Shown piece by piece: positions 28,926-40,351 of a DNA stretch of 64,000 nucleotides. The position numbers were made by a program, and so were the translations under genes. A model generated the notes under the pieces. It was not told the DNA's origin. It saw only the letters and a program-made list of their open reading frames with translations, and made no database searches. How positions within the stretch are numbered: position 1 is the stretch's first letter; each line of letters opens with the position of its first letter. The stretch is from Torymus aiolomorphi (lineage: Eukaryota > Arthropoda > Insecta > Hymenoptera > Torymidae). Where the stretch lies: NCBI GenBank assembly GCA_036365515.1, contig CM070874.1, positions 38,738,083 through 38,802,082 of the forward strand. The letters run 5' to 3'.

Positions 28926-30280
28926 TACGTAGATCTGATACATACAAACACCTATAACCTAGCTTAACATCTACATATTTTGTAGAAAGAGTGCTACATT
29001 TTCTAACCCATAGATGACCGTGTAATAATTTATTCTAAGCAGAATATTTTGAAATATATTATTATTAATCTAATTCTTTAGTTTTTTCTTATTTAATATA
29101 ATTACTTTTCATATTGAATCCAAAAAATTTCTATTGTTTTCTTTTCCTGCCAAAAGAGAGCATGTTGATAGAAAATTTTCTGATTTTCCTTTTTCTTTTC
29201 TACGCGTGTCAGGGTATTCAAATCTAAAATAACAACCGTTATTTAGTAAGCCAAAATTTTTTTTCCCAGTACAATTCTTCAGCATCGATTGGAAGTATTA
29301 TAAGACAATCAATATGGAGATTGACCATTCATAAGGAAGGAGACTTAAGAAAATAGCACAAAATTTGAAACTGCAATTTTGACAAACTCAGCAACGGCAG
29401 TGGGTAACCTTGAGTGAAGGGCTTCCTGATACGAGCATCTTGACAGCTTCATCTTCTTCCAGATTATCCATGTAACCAGATCTAGTCTGTATTTATTTTA
29501 ATACACTGTGACCACTTTGTGGTCTCTTCTTTGAATAATTATTATTTCAGTAATCTATTGCTTTCAACCATTTCAGGGTTTTCATTTTCCTTCCAGAAAA
29601 AGCAGCAACTATAAGAGGCCACCTGTCAGTTTTCGAACTTAATTTAAAAGAGTATAAAAATTATAGAAATTTGCTTCTACAATGTATTTCAGGCATCACA
29701 TGTATTTTTAAGGTGATTTGATCTTTCTGTAAGTAAAGGTATAATTTAATAAAAAAAAATTAAATTATGCAATTTTTCAGATTTAACGAAGACACTGCTG
29801 GTGCATTTTTTTGAACTGTCAGAGTGAAAAATTACATATTTTTATTTTTTTATTAAATTATATCTACTTTCTGATTGATAAAGTCAACTTAAAAATACAT
29901 GAGATATCTGAGATGCATTACTAAAGTGGATATCTATTATTCTTATATTCTTTTAGATTAAGTACGGTCACATCACCTCAAAGTAAATATCGATAACTTT
30001 GAATGGCAAATACACCCGCCAAATCTGATAAGGCTTTTATATTGTTGGAACAAGATGAATTTTCTTTTTGAGTTTTAAATTTTGGCCCATTTAGTGAAGT
30101 AAAGTGTTGTGAGTGTTATCGAAAGATTTATAAATCTATGTTTAGGCCTGCTGTAACAGCTGTGTTCACAGTGAACATTATTAATTAATTGACTTTTAGA
30201 GTTTACAGTCAACTTTTCATAATTCTGACGAGTACCCAGATTTCTAATTCAACAATACTCAATTAAAGAGAAAATTAAAT
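28926..30280. other. A+T-rich DNA without a supported gene
   Basis: No frame, RNA or mobile-element signature recognised on either strand. A stretch near 29685-29770 (GCATCACATGTATTTTTAAGG, AAATTATGCAATTTTTCAGATTTA) recurs diverged near 32263-32348. Confidence 0.5.
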
Positions 30281-30284
30281 ACCA

Positions 30285-30612
30285 TATTACAAGCAGTCCT
30301 ATAGACTTATAGATCTTTCGGACAGACTGACACTACAAAGAACTTCAGATTTCATAAGAGAAAACATATTTAATTAAATAGGCTAAAATTTAAATCTTGA
30401 AAAGACAAATTAATCCTACTCCTACAATATAAAAGCCATCTGTCATAATAGGTGTACTCATCATTCAATGTTTTTGAAGTTTGCTATGAGGTCATATCTT
30501 TGAGTGTTTAATTCAAATAAGTAAGTAAAAGAATGACTCAACTCGGTTTCTACAGTGCATCTCAGGCATCTCATATATTCTCAAGGTGACTTAATCATAA
30601 GGTAGATATAAT
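30285..30612 (+). repeat. Dispersed repeat, first copy (about 320 bp)
   Basis: The stretch with ACTTCAGATTTCATAAGAGAAAA, GACAAATTAATCCTACTCCTACAATATAAAAG and ATCATTCAATGTTTTTGA recurs in the same direction at about 32005-32320, roughly 85% alike by eye. The two copies bracket the piggyBac relic. Confidence 0.75.
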
Positions 30613-30689
30613 TTAACAGGTTCATCACTGACAATGTATAAGCTTTTTCTACCCTCTGGTCCTATTCAGTAAACTTTTTAATGATGATA

Positions 30690-30915
30690 TATACATCAAT
30701 ATAAATATGAAATAATACTTATTTGTAGACTCTAAAACGGATATTTATTAAAATATGGGCATGAGTCATTTTTTAATCATGCAGGGCTGGATAGAAACTG
30801 TTTCTGTTCAATCCTACATGACCGAAAAATGACTCATGCCTATATTTTAATAAATATTAATTTTAGAGCCTACAAATAAGTATTATTTCAAATTTTTATA
30901 TTGATGTACCTATAT
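30690..30915. repeat. Palindromic repeat with arms of about 100 bp
   Basis: ATACATCAATATAAATATGAAATAATACTTATTTGTAG...GGGCATGAGTCATTTTT and its inverted copy after a short centre (about 30790-30820) form a near-perfect stem. Resembles a MITE. Edges are approximate. Confidence 0.75.
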
Positions 30916-31121
30916 ATTATTATTACAAAGTTAATTGAATAAGCCCTGAACGTAGAAAAAGCCTATAAATTTAGAGTAGAAAAATCCATAAATGACTCAT
31001 GCTAAGAATGAAGGTGTGAAATTATTGATTAAAAAAAAACACTATTAGGTTTTTCTTGTTTTTATTAGAAGCAATTATTTTTACTCTTAAACATTTTATA
31101 AAATGTACACGAAGTACGAAG

Positions 31122-31684
31122 TTAAATAAATAGAATTTTATTTTTCTTGTTCAAATGTGTTTTGTTAAAACACTCTAAACATATATGCACATTACATTCT
31201 TTGCATACTGTTTTGATCGATTTTGTTCGAATCCCAGCATCTTCCGCAGATAAACCAATTTTCTTGTTTTTTTTATAACAATTTCTGCACCTACGACGAA
31301 AATTTAATTTTTCTAGAGTATGAAAGTACCGTCTCATACTGACAGTTTCTAAACATCATTGATATTTAATAAGGCCCTTGCTAGTTGCTCCCGAAAATTT
31401 AACAAGGATATTGCATTTTGGGTGCTTCGTCTATACAAAATCCAGGCATTGATTATTGCAGTGCCAGTGAGAATCTCAAAAGCTACTTTTCGGTACCATT
31501 TAACTCCTCGTCTCAGGGTACTATAATACCCAGACAGCTGATCTGACATGTCAACTCCATTCTTAACTCTGTTATAATCCAGAACACAAAGAGGTTTCTG
31601 AATTACAACTCCTCTTCCTTTTTTAGTAGTGTCAGTCAAAAGGCATTCATGGTTTGTGACCGTTGTCAAGACTAGTAAAATCAA
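31122..31684 (-). pseudogene. piggyBac-type transposase, C-terminal relic
   Basis: The upstream part (31684-31349) reads KPLCVLDYNRVKNGVDMSDQL and YYSTLRRGVKWYRKVAFEIL, characteristic of the piggyBac DDE transposase (DDE_Tnp_1_7) C-terminal region. The following frame (31337-31122) has the C-terminal cysteine-rich domain, C-x2-C, C-x2-C and C-x2-C pairs (RRCRNC, VCKEC, CLEC). A frame break lies between them. The catalytic N-terminal two thirds is missing, and there is no start codon upstream. It is not functional. Confidence 0.87.
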
Positions 31685-32004
31685 TAAATGTCGTTAGCAA
31701 AAAAGATTATTGTTAACGTTCAAGCAGTTCGATTTTTTTAATTTCTTCATTAGTGCACTTTGTGCTTAAACGTTACGTCACAGCGTGTCAGTGCCGTCTA
31801 CATTCATTTTTCATAAGAAACATTATTCACGATTTAACCAGTCGGTAAATTATAGTATAATTATAGAATTCCGTCTTTACCGCTTTGACACGTTATTGTA
31901 GTTTGATTATATTTTCTAATCAAAACTCACGAACAGATCCCCTTTTAGCTTATTCAATTTTGAATTTTGAAACAAATCTCTTCGACACGTCATAGTTCTT
32001 TATT

Positions 32005-32320
32005 GAATCTACAACACGTCTGTAGAGCTTTCCGACAGACTTACACTACATGAAACTTCAGATTTCATAAGAGAAAAAATATTTTATTAAATACACTGAA
32101 ATTTAAAATTTAAAAAGGCAAATTAATCCTGCTCCTATAATATAAAAGGCACCTGCCAGATCTAGCAGATGTACTAATCATTCAATGTTGTTGATGTTTA
32201 CCTTGAAGTTATGTGTTTGAATATTTAATTCAAAAGAGTAAGAAAAGAATTCAAGCATCGCATGTATTTTGAAGCTGATTTTATCTATCTTAAAGTAGGT
32301 ATAATATAATACAAAAAAAA
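32005..32320 (+). repeat. Dispersed repeat, second copy
   Basis: Direct, diverged copy of 30285-30612 (CAGATTTCATAAGAGAAAA, AATTAATCCTGCTCCTATAATATAAAAGG, AATCATTCAATGTTG). Confidence 0.75.
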
Positions 32321-32449
32321 AATTAAGTTATACAATTTTTCAGATTTAGTTGAGGGAGATGATGTCAGCAAATCCATGGTAATGGGCAGCAGCAAGCACT
32401 GATAGTACATCAGCATTGCATATGCAGCAAATGCAATTCCTCTTTCTTC

Positions 32450-33078
32450 GAGTAAGTACTTCACTTCGGATTTGGACTTTATCCTGTAGTATAGCCAAAC
32501 CTAGCCTCTAACTTTCCATCGGTCTACTCCTCTGTTTCTGACAGTTCGATACTCCTCTCCTCATCTCCACTGCTTAACAAATTATTAATATATTGTTTTT
32601 GCCCTAGGCGAAGAGCTCCTGCAGAAGACAACACGTCTTCATATGTAATTCTACTCTCCTCGAGGGCAGTCAACGCAAGTACCACTTCCCGGGGACATCA
32701 CCTAGGCGAACACGACGGAGAAGTGACGGCCTAGGTGTATTTGAATGTAGTCCGCTCTCCCGCGACAGACTCGAGTAAGTACTTCACTTCGGATTTGAAC
32801 TTTATCCTGTAGTATAACCAAACCTAGCCTCGACCTTTCCATCGGTCTACTCCTCTGTTCTTGGCAGTTCGATACTCCTCTCCTCATTCCCACTGCTTAA
32901 CAAATTATTAATATATTTTTTGTGCCCTAGGCGAAGAGCTCCTGCAGAAGACAACACGTCTTCATATTTAATTCTAGTCAAGTACCACTTCCCGAGGACA
33001 TCACCTAGGCGAACACGATGGAGAAATGATGCGAAGGTATATTTGAATGAAGTCCGCGTTACCGCGACATACTCGAGT
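32450..33078 (+). repeat. Tandem duplication of about 320 bp
   Basis: The two copies (about 32450-32768 and 32769-33078) share CGAGTAAGTACTTCACTTCGG, CCATCGGTCTACTCCTCTGTT, GCGAAGAGCTCCTGCAGAAG and CACCTAGGCGAACACGA. It is G+C-richer than its surroundings. An 83-codon minus-strand frame (33098-32850) crosses the second copy, but the first copy does not keep the same frame, so I do not call a gene. Confidence 0.85.
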
Positions 33079-33745
33079 TGTCGGCAATTAGGGCACACCA
33101 GATTTGTAGGTACGACTTAATTCGGACTTTATCTCCCCAAAAAAGTAAACATTTTTTGCGGGTGTAGAAGAGCGATTTCAGGCGGGTGACGAAGCGGGCG
33201 AAAAAGTGTTAAAGTAGGCGCAAAAGTGGGCGTTTTTGACCTCGTGTAATTACAGTACTCGTCTTCGGCCCGTGCTTGCTCGCCTTCGACTCGTACTGCA
33301 AACACCATACTCGGTATAAAAAGGCCTACTTTTATTTACATCTCGGTACACATTATACTATTTTAAGAATTATAATTTAATGTTTATCTCGATAGCGTAA
33401 AATAAGATGAAAATACCGTAAACGTCATTTAAAAAAGTATAACTAGAAAAAGTTTAATTTAATAAAATACCAAATTAAGAAAACTAGAAAATTATTTTTT
33501 GACATTGCAATACATTAATTTTCATAAAATTTTTGAGATGGTAAAAATATATATGTTTGAAATACCGAACTTTCACAGTGAACGAAAAAACTAAAATTTA
33601 CAATTTACCTTGTAACCGGTTTAAAACCATAAAACAGGGTAGGAATGGACCAAAAACAGAGTAAAAACCAATTTAGCACTTCGTCACCCCCATAAACCCC
33701 TCCAAAACCACCCTCACAGACAAGTCAATTTTCCCATAGCCACAC
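33079..33745. other. A+T-rich DNA without a supported gene
   Basis: Nothing recognised apart from a short G+C-rich segment near 33150-33300. Confidence 0.5.
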
Positions 33746-33749
33746 ACAC

Positions 33750-35130
33750 GAAAACTAAAATTCCCAGAGTCGCAATAACATCGTTAGGAAAAATTTTGCG
33801 ACTGGTACTTGAAGGAAAGGACCCACACGGTCTAAAAAAAATTATAAAGGAAATCGCTTATCCGGAAAACCCTTGCCCGGCGATATACAGTGTCGGAAAA
33901 GCGAAAAAAAATTCCCAGACACGCAACTACGTCGCTAAGAAAAATGTTTCGACAGTTTCTTGTAGATGAAGTCCCCAAATGTTAGAAAAAAATTATCAAG
34001 GAAATCGCTTTTCCGGAAAAGCCGCCCCAGGGCGATATACTGTGTATTAAACGGGATAAAAATTCCCTGAGACGCAATTACGTCGCTTGGAAAATTGTTT
34101 CGACGGTTTTTAGTAGATGAAGTCCACAAATTATTAGAAAAAAATTACGAAGGAAATCGCTTTTCCGAAAAATCCCCCTCAGGGCGATATACTGTGTCTT
34201 AAACACGAAAAAAAAATTCTCAGAGTCGCAATTACGTCGCTCGGAAAAATGTTTTGGCGGTTTCTTGTAAATACAGTCCCCAAATGCTTAGAAAAAAATT
34301 ATGAACGAAATCGCTTTTCCTGAAAAGCCCCCTCAGGGCGATATACTGTGTCGTAAACGGGAAAAAAAATTCCCAGAGCCGCAATTACGTCGCTCGAAAT
34401 AATGTTTCGACGGTTTCTTGTAGATAAAGTCCCCAAATGCTTAGAAAAAAATTATGAAAGAAATCGCCTATCCGGAAAAGCCCCCCCAGGGCGATATACT
34501 GTGTCTTAAACACGAAAAAAAATTCTCAGAGCCGCAATTACGTCGTTCGGAAAATGTTTTGACGGTTTCTTGTAGATACAGTCCCCAAATGCTTAGAAAA
34601 AAATTATGAATGAAAGCGCTTTTCCGGGAAAGCTCCCTCAGGGCGATATACTGTGTCATAAACGGGAAAAAAAATTCCCAGAGCCGCAATTACGTCGCTC
34701 GGAAAAATGTTTCGACGGTTTCTTGTAGATAAAGTCCCCAAATGCTTAGAAAAAAATTATGAAAGAAATCGCCTATCCGGAAAAGCCCCCCCCCGGGGCG
34801 ATATACTGTGTCTTAAACACGAAAAAAAATTCTCAGAGCCGCAATTACGTCGCTCGGAAAAATGTTTTGACGGTTTCTTGTAGATACAGTCCCTAAATGC
34901 TTAGAAAAAAATTATGAACGAAATCGCTTTTCCGAAAAAGCCCCCTCAGGGCGATACACTGTGTCGTAAACGGGAAAAAAAATTCCCAGAGCCGCAATTT
35001 TGTCGCTCGGAATAATGTTTCGACGGTTTCTTGTAGATAAAGTCCCCAAATGCTTAGAAAAAAATTATGAACGAAATCGCTTTTTCGTAAAAGCCTCCCC
35101 CCCCCCCCCCGGGCTATATACTGTGTCTTA
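33750..35130. repeat. Satellite array, monomer about 153 bp, about nine copies
   Basis: GC(C/A)(G)CAATTACGTCGCTCGGAAAAATGTTT recurs near 33920, 34071, 34224, 34378, 34533, 34684, 34842 and 34996, with a more diverged copy near 33768. Each monomer contains a C-run (AAAAGCCCCC...GGGCGATATACTGTG). From 34224 on, two monomer types alternate, giving a unit of about 309 bp. Minus-strand frames through this array are by-products of the repeat. Confidence 0.92.
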
Positions 35131-35344
35131 AACCCACTTTTGGATCCCTGAATAACATGTATTTTATAGAGAACGTTGAGATGAACTGTCCCAATGAGGT
35201 ATCGCAAGAAAAAGAATGACTGCATATCGTTTTTTAACCTCAAAGTCTGTACGACCTGCAGTAGGTACAAGGCGGCTCGGCCAGCACAGCTTCCGAGATT
35301 CAGCTGGGCCCCAATATACGAGTTCCGCTAGAAAGCAGCCAGCG
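35131..35344. other. Unique-looking spacer, no gene seen
   Basis: About 210 bp of mixed composition between the satellite and the TTAA-type element. Confidence 0.5.
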
Positions 35345-36412
35345 TGCCCCGATTTGTGTACCTGTCCATATTTGTGTGCTCTGTTATTTAAACGCGTCCG
35401 AGAACGCGTCATACAAATAAGCTGATACGAAGACAGCATTGAAATAATTTTCTTTCAAAAATTAATCTATTTAGCTTTTGCAAGATTTAAGTGTGAAACT
35501 TTTTTAGTCAGTACTAAGATTGCAATAATGCTTTAAAAAGTACAACATGCGATTTGGAAAGACTCATTACTTTTTTTTATTCGAAGGTGCTAAGAAACAA
35601 CAATATTTTTATAAGAAAAGATAATGTATAATAGTAATTTGAAGTATAAAAAGTAAAAAGTTGTTACATGTTATAAAACTACTTTCACACTTCCACAATA
35701 ACCATTTATAAAAAATTTCAAGATATTTCTCATATTTTAAATGACTTTGTCCAGTAATACCGCACGCAATCAGCATTTGTGCGTGCCGATAGAACGTAAA
35801 CATAACGTTTGTTAGGTTATACGTCACTCAAAAGTGATTGTACAAACTACGTTTTTTCGTGTAGAAAATTTTCACCACGTTATAGAAAAGTGTGTTATAA
35901 CCTTCTTTTTATTAAATTATACTTTTACTGGCAATAGATTTTGGAAGTGAATTCAAAATTAACGTCAAAAAGAAGAATATTGCATAAGAATCCGATGCAA
36001 AATATATCAATGAACTTCCAAATCGTAGCACCGGTAAATTAATATATAATATGTGAAACGCTAATATATTATCATAATTTGTATATTTATAGGTTTGATT
36101 ATATTGAAAATGATATTTTTTATGATGATAAAGTACACTAATCGGGAGCACACTAATGTGTACAAGTACATTAATTTGGGGAATACAATTGCGTTCATCG
36201 CCGTCTCTTGGAGCACACAAATGTAGGCAAAAATGATTTTTTTTACTTTTAATATAACTTTCGATACAGTTGATATTTTGTAGAGAAAAATATTTCCGTA
36301 TTTAGATTAAAAAAACTATCAATATGTATTAATTTCACATTCGTGCATTGTTAAATGAGTTCAACTAATCGCGACGAACCGGGAAGCTTCCTCTAATGCT
36401 AATCGGAACAAC
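35345..36412. mobile_element. Truncated copy of the 1.2-kb TTAA element, inverted
   Basis: The flanks of this segment match 49157-50348 in reverse complement (for example TTTTTTAGTCAGTACTAAGATTGCAATAATG and CCGGGAAGCTTCCT), while the middle (about 36016-36192) matches it in direct orientation. The terminal CCTTTAGAGGA and TTAA are missing at both ends here. Confidence 0.8.
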
Positions 36413-36789
36413 TACCCTTTGCGCTTTTTTCAACTCTCTCATAATCATATGCTAAGTCTCTTGGAAAAAAAAAACAAAGAACATATATCGATAGATTTTC
36501 CACCTCTTTCCAGTGTTGCTATTGTTTATTCTCTGAAATGCTTTTATGCGGTCAGAAACTTGAGTTGAAAGTTCTGGTCTATTTTTCTAAAAGAATACTA
36601 TTTTTTTTTATATAAATTTTTTCATTCGAAAGTACAAGTTTTCATCTTCGAAACCCAAAAATTTCAAGTTGGAGAAATGAATGGCTCATAAGTAATAATG
36701 GGTCTGAAGTTTTCAACGTTGTAGCGCAACGAAATAAAAAAAATATTTGGTTTTACTTCAATAGATCTATAAAGATAATTTAAAAATAA

Positions 36790-37349
36790 TAAAATCCTTT
36801 CTTATTCAAAACGACTATCCTCCTACATTCATTGAAAAATATATTAAAGAACGTCTGCACTCTTATAATAATAGTCAATTCTTAAATTATAATAAACAAG
36901 ATTACCGCAATAAGACCTTAGTCATTCCATACATAAAAGACTTAAATAAAAAATTATGCGGCACTATGAAAGATGTCAAAAACCTACAATCAGTAAAAAC
37001 ATAAATAAGCTTAAATTTATTAGACTCGGAAAAGATAAACTAGATCCGCTCGAAACTGCATCTGTCGTTTATAAAATAAACTGCAAAGATTGCGATACCT
37101 CTTACGTAGGTACCTCAAAAAGGAAGTTAAACAGACGTGTATACGAACACAAATACGCGGTCTCAAAATCGTTAACGACCTCCGCACTCTCAGAGCACGT
37201 TCAAAAAACTGGACATAAAATAGATTTTGAGAATACACACATAATAGACACCGAAACAAACTTCCGTAAACGCACTTTTTCAGAAATGTTGCACATACAC
37301 TCGCAAAATAACAGCCTAAATCGAATGGACGACACTAAGAATCTCTAGT
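36790..37349 (+). pseudogene. Penelope-like endonuclease fragment, upstream copy
   Basis: The first part is in frame with the C-terminal reverse transcriptase extension. A 4-nt deletion near 36984 shifts the frame. The GIY-YIG region (CKDCDTSYVGTSKRKL, EHKYAVSKS, SALSEHVQKTGH) then reads on to a premature TAG at 37347-37349, where the downstream copy has AAG. Nonfunctional. Confidence 0.85.
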
Positions 37350-38230
37350 ACATTTATAAAAAATCCGTTGAAACAACCAATAGACACTTCTGCAATAACG
37401 AAAATAACAATAAACGCTGTTAGTCGTACGATCTCCAGTACGCTACTTGTTGGCGCGCTCCCTCTCCTCTCACTCTCAGAATTTGAATTTGCGAAAATTA
37501 ACGTCCCCCCTGTAGGTATATAAACCCCGGAAATTTCGCATTTCTCTCAATGTCAAAAAATGGAACTCCAGAGTGCAGGATGGGTAAGAGCTCTAGCTGT
37601 TTATTGTTATATTCGTATAAAATTTTAATTTTCGTTAACTTAAAATCAAATTTTCAAACTCGAATTCTTTTCAAAATGTTCTAATTAAATAAAATCCGCT
37701 CACAGACGTTGCACTATGTGCTATATCATTACTTGATCGACGTCACCTATGTTTGTCTACGAACCATGGTGTAAACTTTCGTTAATTTATTAGGTCAGTA
37801 AAATACCAAAAAAAGTGTTAATGGCCAAAAAAATATACCTAATTCATTTGTGTTAGGGGTGGTTTACCACCTCTTAAGGGGTTGTTTCGCGAAGAAGGCC
37901 CAAAAACACCAACTGTTATTTATTGTAGTTGGTAAAAATAATGTTTTGACCTATTTTTAATTATTTTATGAATTCTCACAACAAAAATTATTCTTAAAAA
38001 AAAACAATTTCACCCTCTAAAAAATAAGGGATGCAACTCTTAATGTTCATACTACCACGGATTTCTTGGCTTTTTAATAAGAAACTCTTTCCATTTTGTT
38101 TCGTTAAAAAAAGTTAAGTAGAAGCCGAGATATATCAAAAAAACGTTTCTTGGGGGTAAACTTTAGGGGTGATTTTAACCCTTATAAAGCGCTTCTCAGC
38201 CGATAAAAAAAATGGTTTCGTGAATCTCGC

Positions 38231-39847
38231 ATGGAGGTCTACTTTTTAATATGGGTTTGGAATTTTTTTAATTTGACAGTTCGGGTACTTTCCTTGTTAG
38301 ATTGGAAGAAGAAAGGCGTGTTTGAATGTGACTCAAGTTTTTCTAATGTTAATGAGAAAATCGAAAATACAAACTTGCCTAGAGCTTACGGTCTAACTAA
38401 GATACACAAAAAAGATCTCCCGGTCCGCATTATCGTTTCAGCGATCAATAGTCCAACTTATAAATTAGATAAAGCCCTAACTTCATTTCTTTCAAAATAC
38501 ATTCCGAAACCAACCTCTAACATAAATAATAGCAATGAACTTAAGCTTTTATTGGACAATCTCATTATTCTACAGGATTACCGCTGCGTTTCATTCGATG
38601 TAGTTTCCCTTTTTACGAACCTTTCAAAAACTATCATTCTTAAAGCTTTAGGAAAAAAGTGGCCATATTTTGGCAACCTACTACCTATAAGCAGGAAAGA
38701 GTTTCTTATAGGTGTAGAACTGTTACTCAATTCCACGTTTTTTACGTTCAATGGAGAATTTTGCCAGCAGATTATGGGTGCCCCTATGGGTTTTTGTTCT
38801 AGCCCCCTTTTTGCAGACGTAGTCTTGGAATTTCTTGAAGATAAATGCTTAGGTTCGCTAAAAAATTCGATTATTTTATATAAACGGTATGTCGATGATT
38901 GCTTCTTAATTATTAAAAGAGACTTGATTAGAAAAACTTTAGACACTTTTAACTCATTTGATCCGTTTTTGCAATTCACTGTTGAATTAGAAGCAGAAAA
39001 TAGCATTAGCTTTTTAGATCTAAAAATCATCAGAGAAAATAACGACATCGCAAAAACTAATTGGTACAGAAAACCGACTGCCCCCGGGAGATACATAAAC
39101 TATTTCTCTCATCACCCTAGCCACCAAAAAATTGCAGTTATCTATGGTTTAGTCGACAAAGCAATTAAAATTTCGCATATCTCTTTCCATAAAGATAATT
39201 TAAAAATAATAAAATCCTTTCTTATTCAAAATGACTATCCTCCTACATTCATTGAAAAATATATTAAAAAACGTCTGCACTCTTATAATAATAGTCAATT
39301 ATTAAATTATAATAAACAAGATTACCGCAATAAGACCTTAGTCATTCCATACATAAAAGACTTAAATAAAAAATTATGCAGCACTATGAAAGATGTCAAA
39401 AACCTACAAACAATCAGTAAAAACATAAATAAGCTTAAATTTATTAGACTCAGAAAAGATAAACTAGATCCGCTCGAAACTGCATCTGCCGTTAATAAAA
39501 TAAACTGCAAAGATTGCGATGCCTCTTACGTAGGCACCTCAAAAAGGAAGTTAAAAAGACGTGTATACGAACACAAATACGCGGTCTCAAAATCGTTAAC
39601 GACCTCCGCACTCTCAGAGCACGTTCAAAAAACTGGACATAAAATAGATTTTGAGAATACACACATAGTAGACACCGAAACAAACTTCCGTAAACGCACT
39701 TTTTCAGAAATGTTGCACAGACACTCGCAAAATAACAGCCTAAATCGAATAGACGACACTAAGAATCTCAAGTACATTTATAAAAAATCCGTTGAAACAA
39801 CCAATAGACACTTCTGCAATAACGAAAATAACAATAAACGCTGTTAG
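38231..39847 (+). CDS. Penelope-like reverse transcriptase with GIY-YIG domain (N-truncated)
   Basis: An open frame of 538 codons. The true family protein is longer, and the first 30 or so residues here do not look like the family, so the N-terminus is truncated. Reverse transcriptase landmarks: AYGLTKIHK with SAINSPTYKL, SFDVVSLFTNL (first catalytic Asp), QQIMGAPMGFCSSPLFAD, the catalytic YVDDCF, and ISFLDLKI. The C-terminal third has the GIY-YIG-type region CKDCDASYVGTSKRKLKRR, with EHK, SALSEHVQKTGH and ETNFRKRTFSE. In Penelope-like elements this enzyme reverse-transcribes the element and cuts the target. The frame is intact, so decay after insertion is slight. Confidence 0.9.
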   Translation: MEVYFLIWVWNFFNLTVRVLSLLDWKKKGVFECDSSFSNVNEKIENTNLPRAYGLTKIHKKDLPVRIIVSAINSPTYKLDKALTSFLSKYIPKPTSNINNSNELKLLLDNLIILQDYRCVSFDVVSLFTNLSKTIILKALGKKWPYFGNLLPISRKEFLIGVELLLNSTFFTFNGEFCQQIMGAPMGFCSSPLFADVVLEFLEDKCLGSLKNSIILYKRYVDDCFLIIKRDLIRKTLDTFNSFDPFLQFTVELEAENSISFLDLKIIRENNDIAKTNWYRKPTAPGRYINYFSHHPSHQKIAVIYGLVDKAIKISHISFHKDNLKIIKSFLIQNDYPPTFIEKYIKKRLHSYNNSQLLNYNKQDYRNKTLVIPYIKDLNKKLCSTMKDVKNLQTISKNINKLKFIRLRKDKLDPLETASAVNKINCKDCDASYVGTSKRKLKRRVYEHKYAVSKSLTTSALSEHVQKTGHKIDFENTHIVDTETNFRKRTFSEMLHRHSQNNSLNRIDDTKNLKYIYKKSVETTNRHFCNNENNNKRC

Positions 39848-40305
39848 TCGTACGATCTCCAGTACGCTACTTGTTGGCGCGCTCCCTCTCCTCTCACTCT
39901 CAGAATTTGAATTTGCGAAAATTAACGTACCCCCTGTAGGTATATAAACCCCGGAAATTTCGCATTTCTCTCAATGTCAAAAAATGGGACTCGAGAGTGC
40001 AGGATGGGTAAGAGCTCTAGCTGTTTATTGTTATATTCGTATAAAATTTTAATTTTCGTTAACTTAAAATCAAATTTTCAAATTCGAATTCTTTTTAAAA
40101 TGTTCTAGTTAAATAAAATCCGCTCACAGATGTTGCACTATGAGCTATATCATTACTGGATCGACGTCACCTATGTTTGTCTACGAACCATGGTGTAAAC
40201 TTTCGTTAATTTATTAGGTCAGTAAAATGCCAAAAAAAGTGTTAATGGGTTCTTTTGCTTAAAATATTCTTTATATATGTTTTAACTATGTATTTTTTTC
40301 CCTTC

Positions 40306-40351
40306 TTAGCCCTGATGAAGGTATTAATATTAGTACCGAAACGTCGGCCAA
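40306..40351 (+). ncRNA. Hammerhead-type ribozyme motif in the Penelope-like element
   Basis: The core CTGATGA (40312-40318) and GAAA (40338-40341) flank a possible stem II, GGTA/TACC (40320-40323 with 40334-40337), with one unpaired A before it. TTAGCC (40306-40311) and GGCCAA (40346-40351) can form stem I with one mismatch. Between them lies ACGTC, giving a minimal stem III and the cleavage dinucleotide TC (40344-40345). A stem III this short is typical of Penelope-associated hammerheads, which are thought to work as dimers through the self-complementary ACGT. Confidence 0.75.

Noticed and set aside
33750..35130. CRISPR-like array
   Set aside because: Monomers are about 153 bp and contiguous, with no unique spacers. 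The host is an animal; this is a satellite.
33935..35270. Minus-strand frames with repeated SDFLHNFFLSIWGLYLQE-like words
   Set aside because: By-products of the 153-bp satellite.
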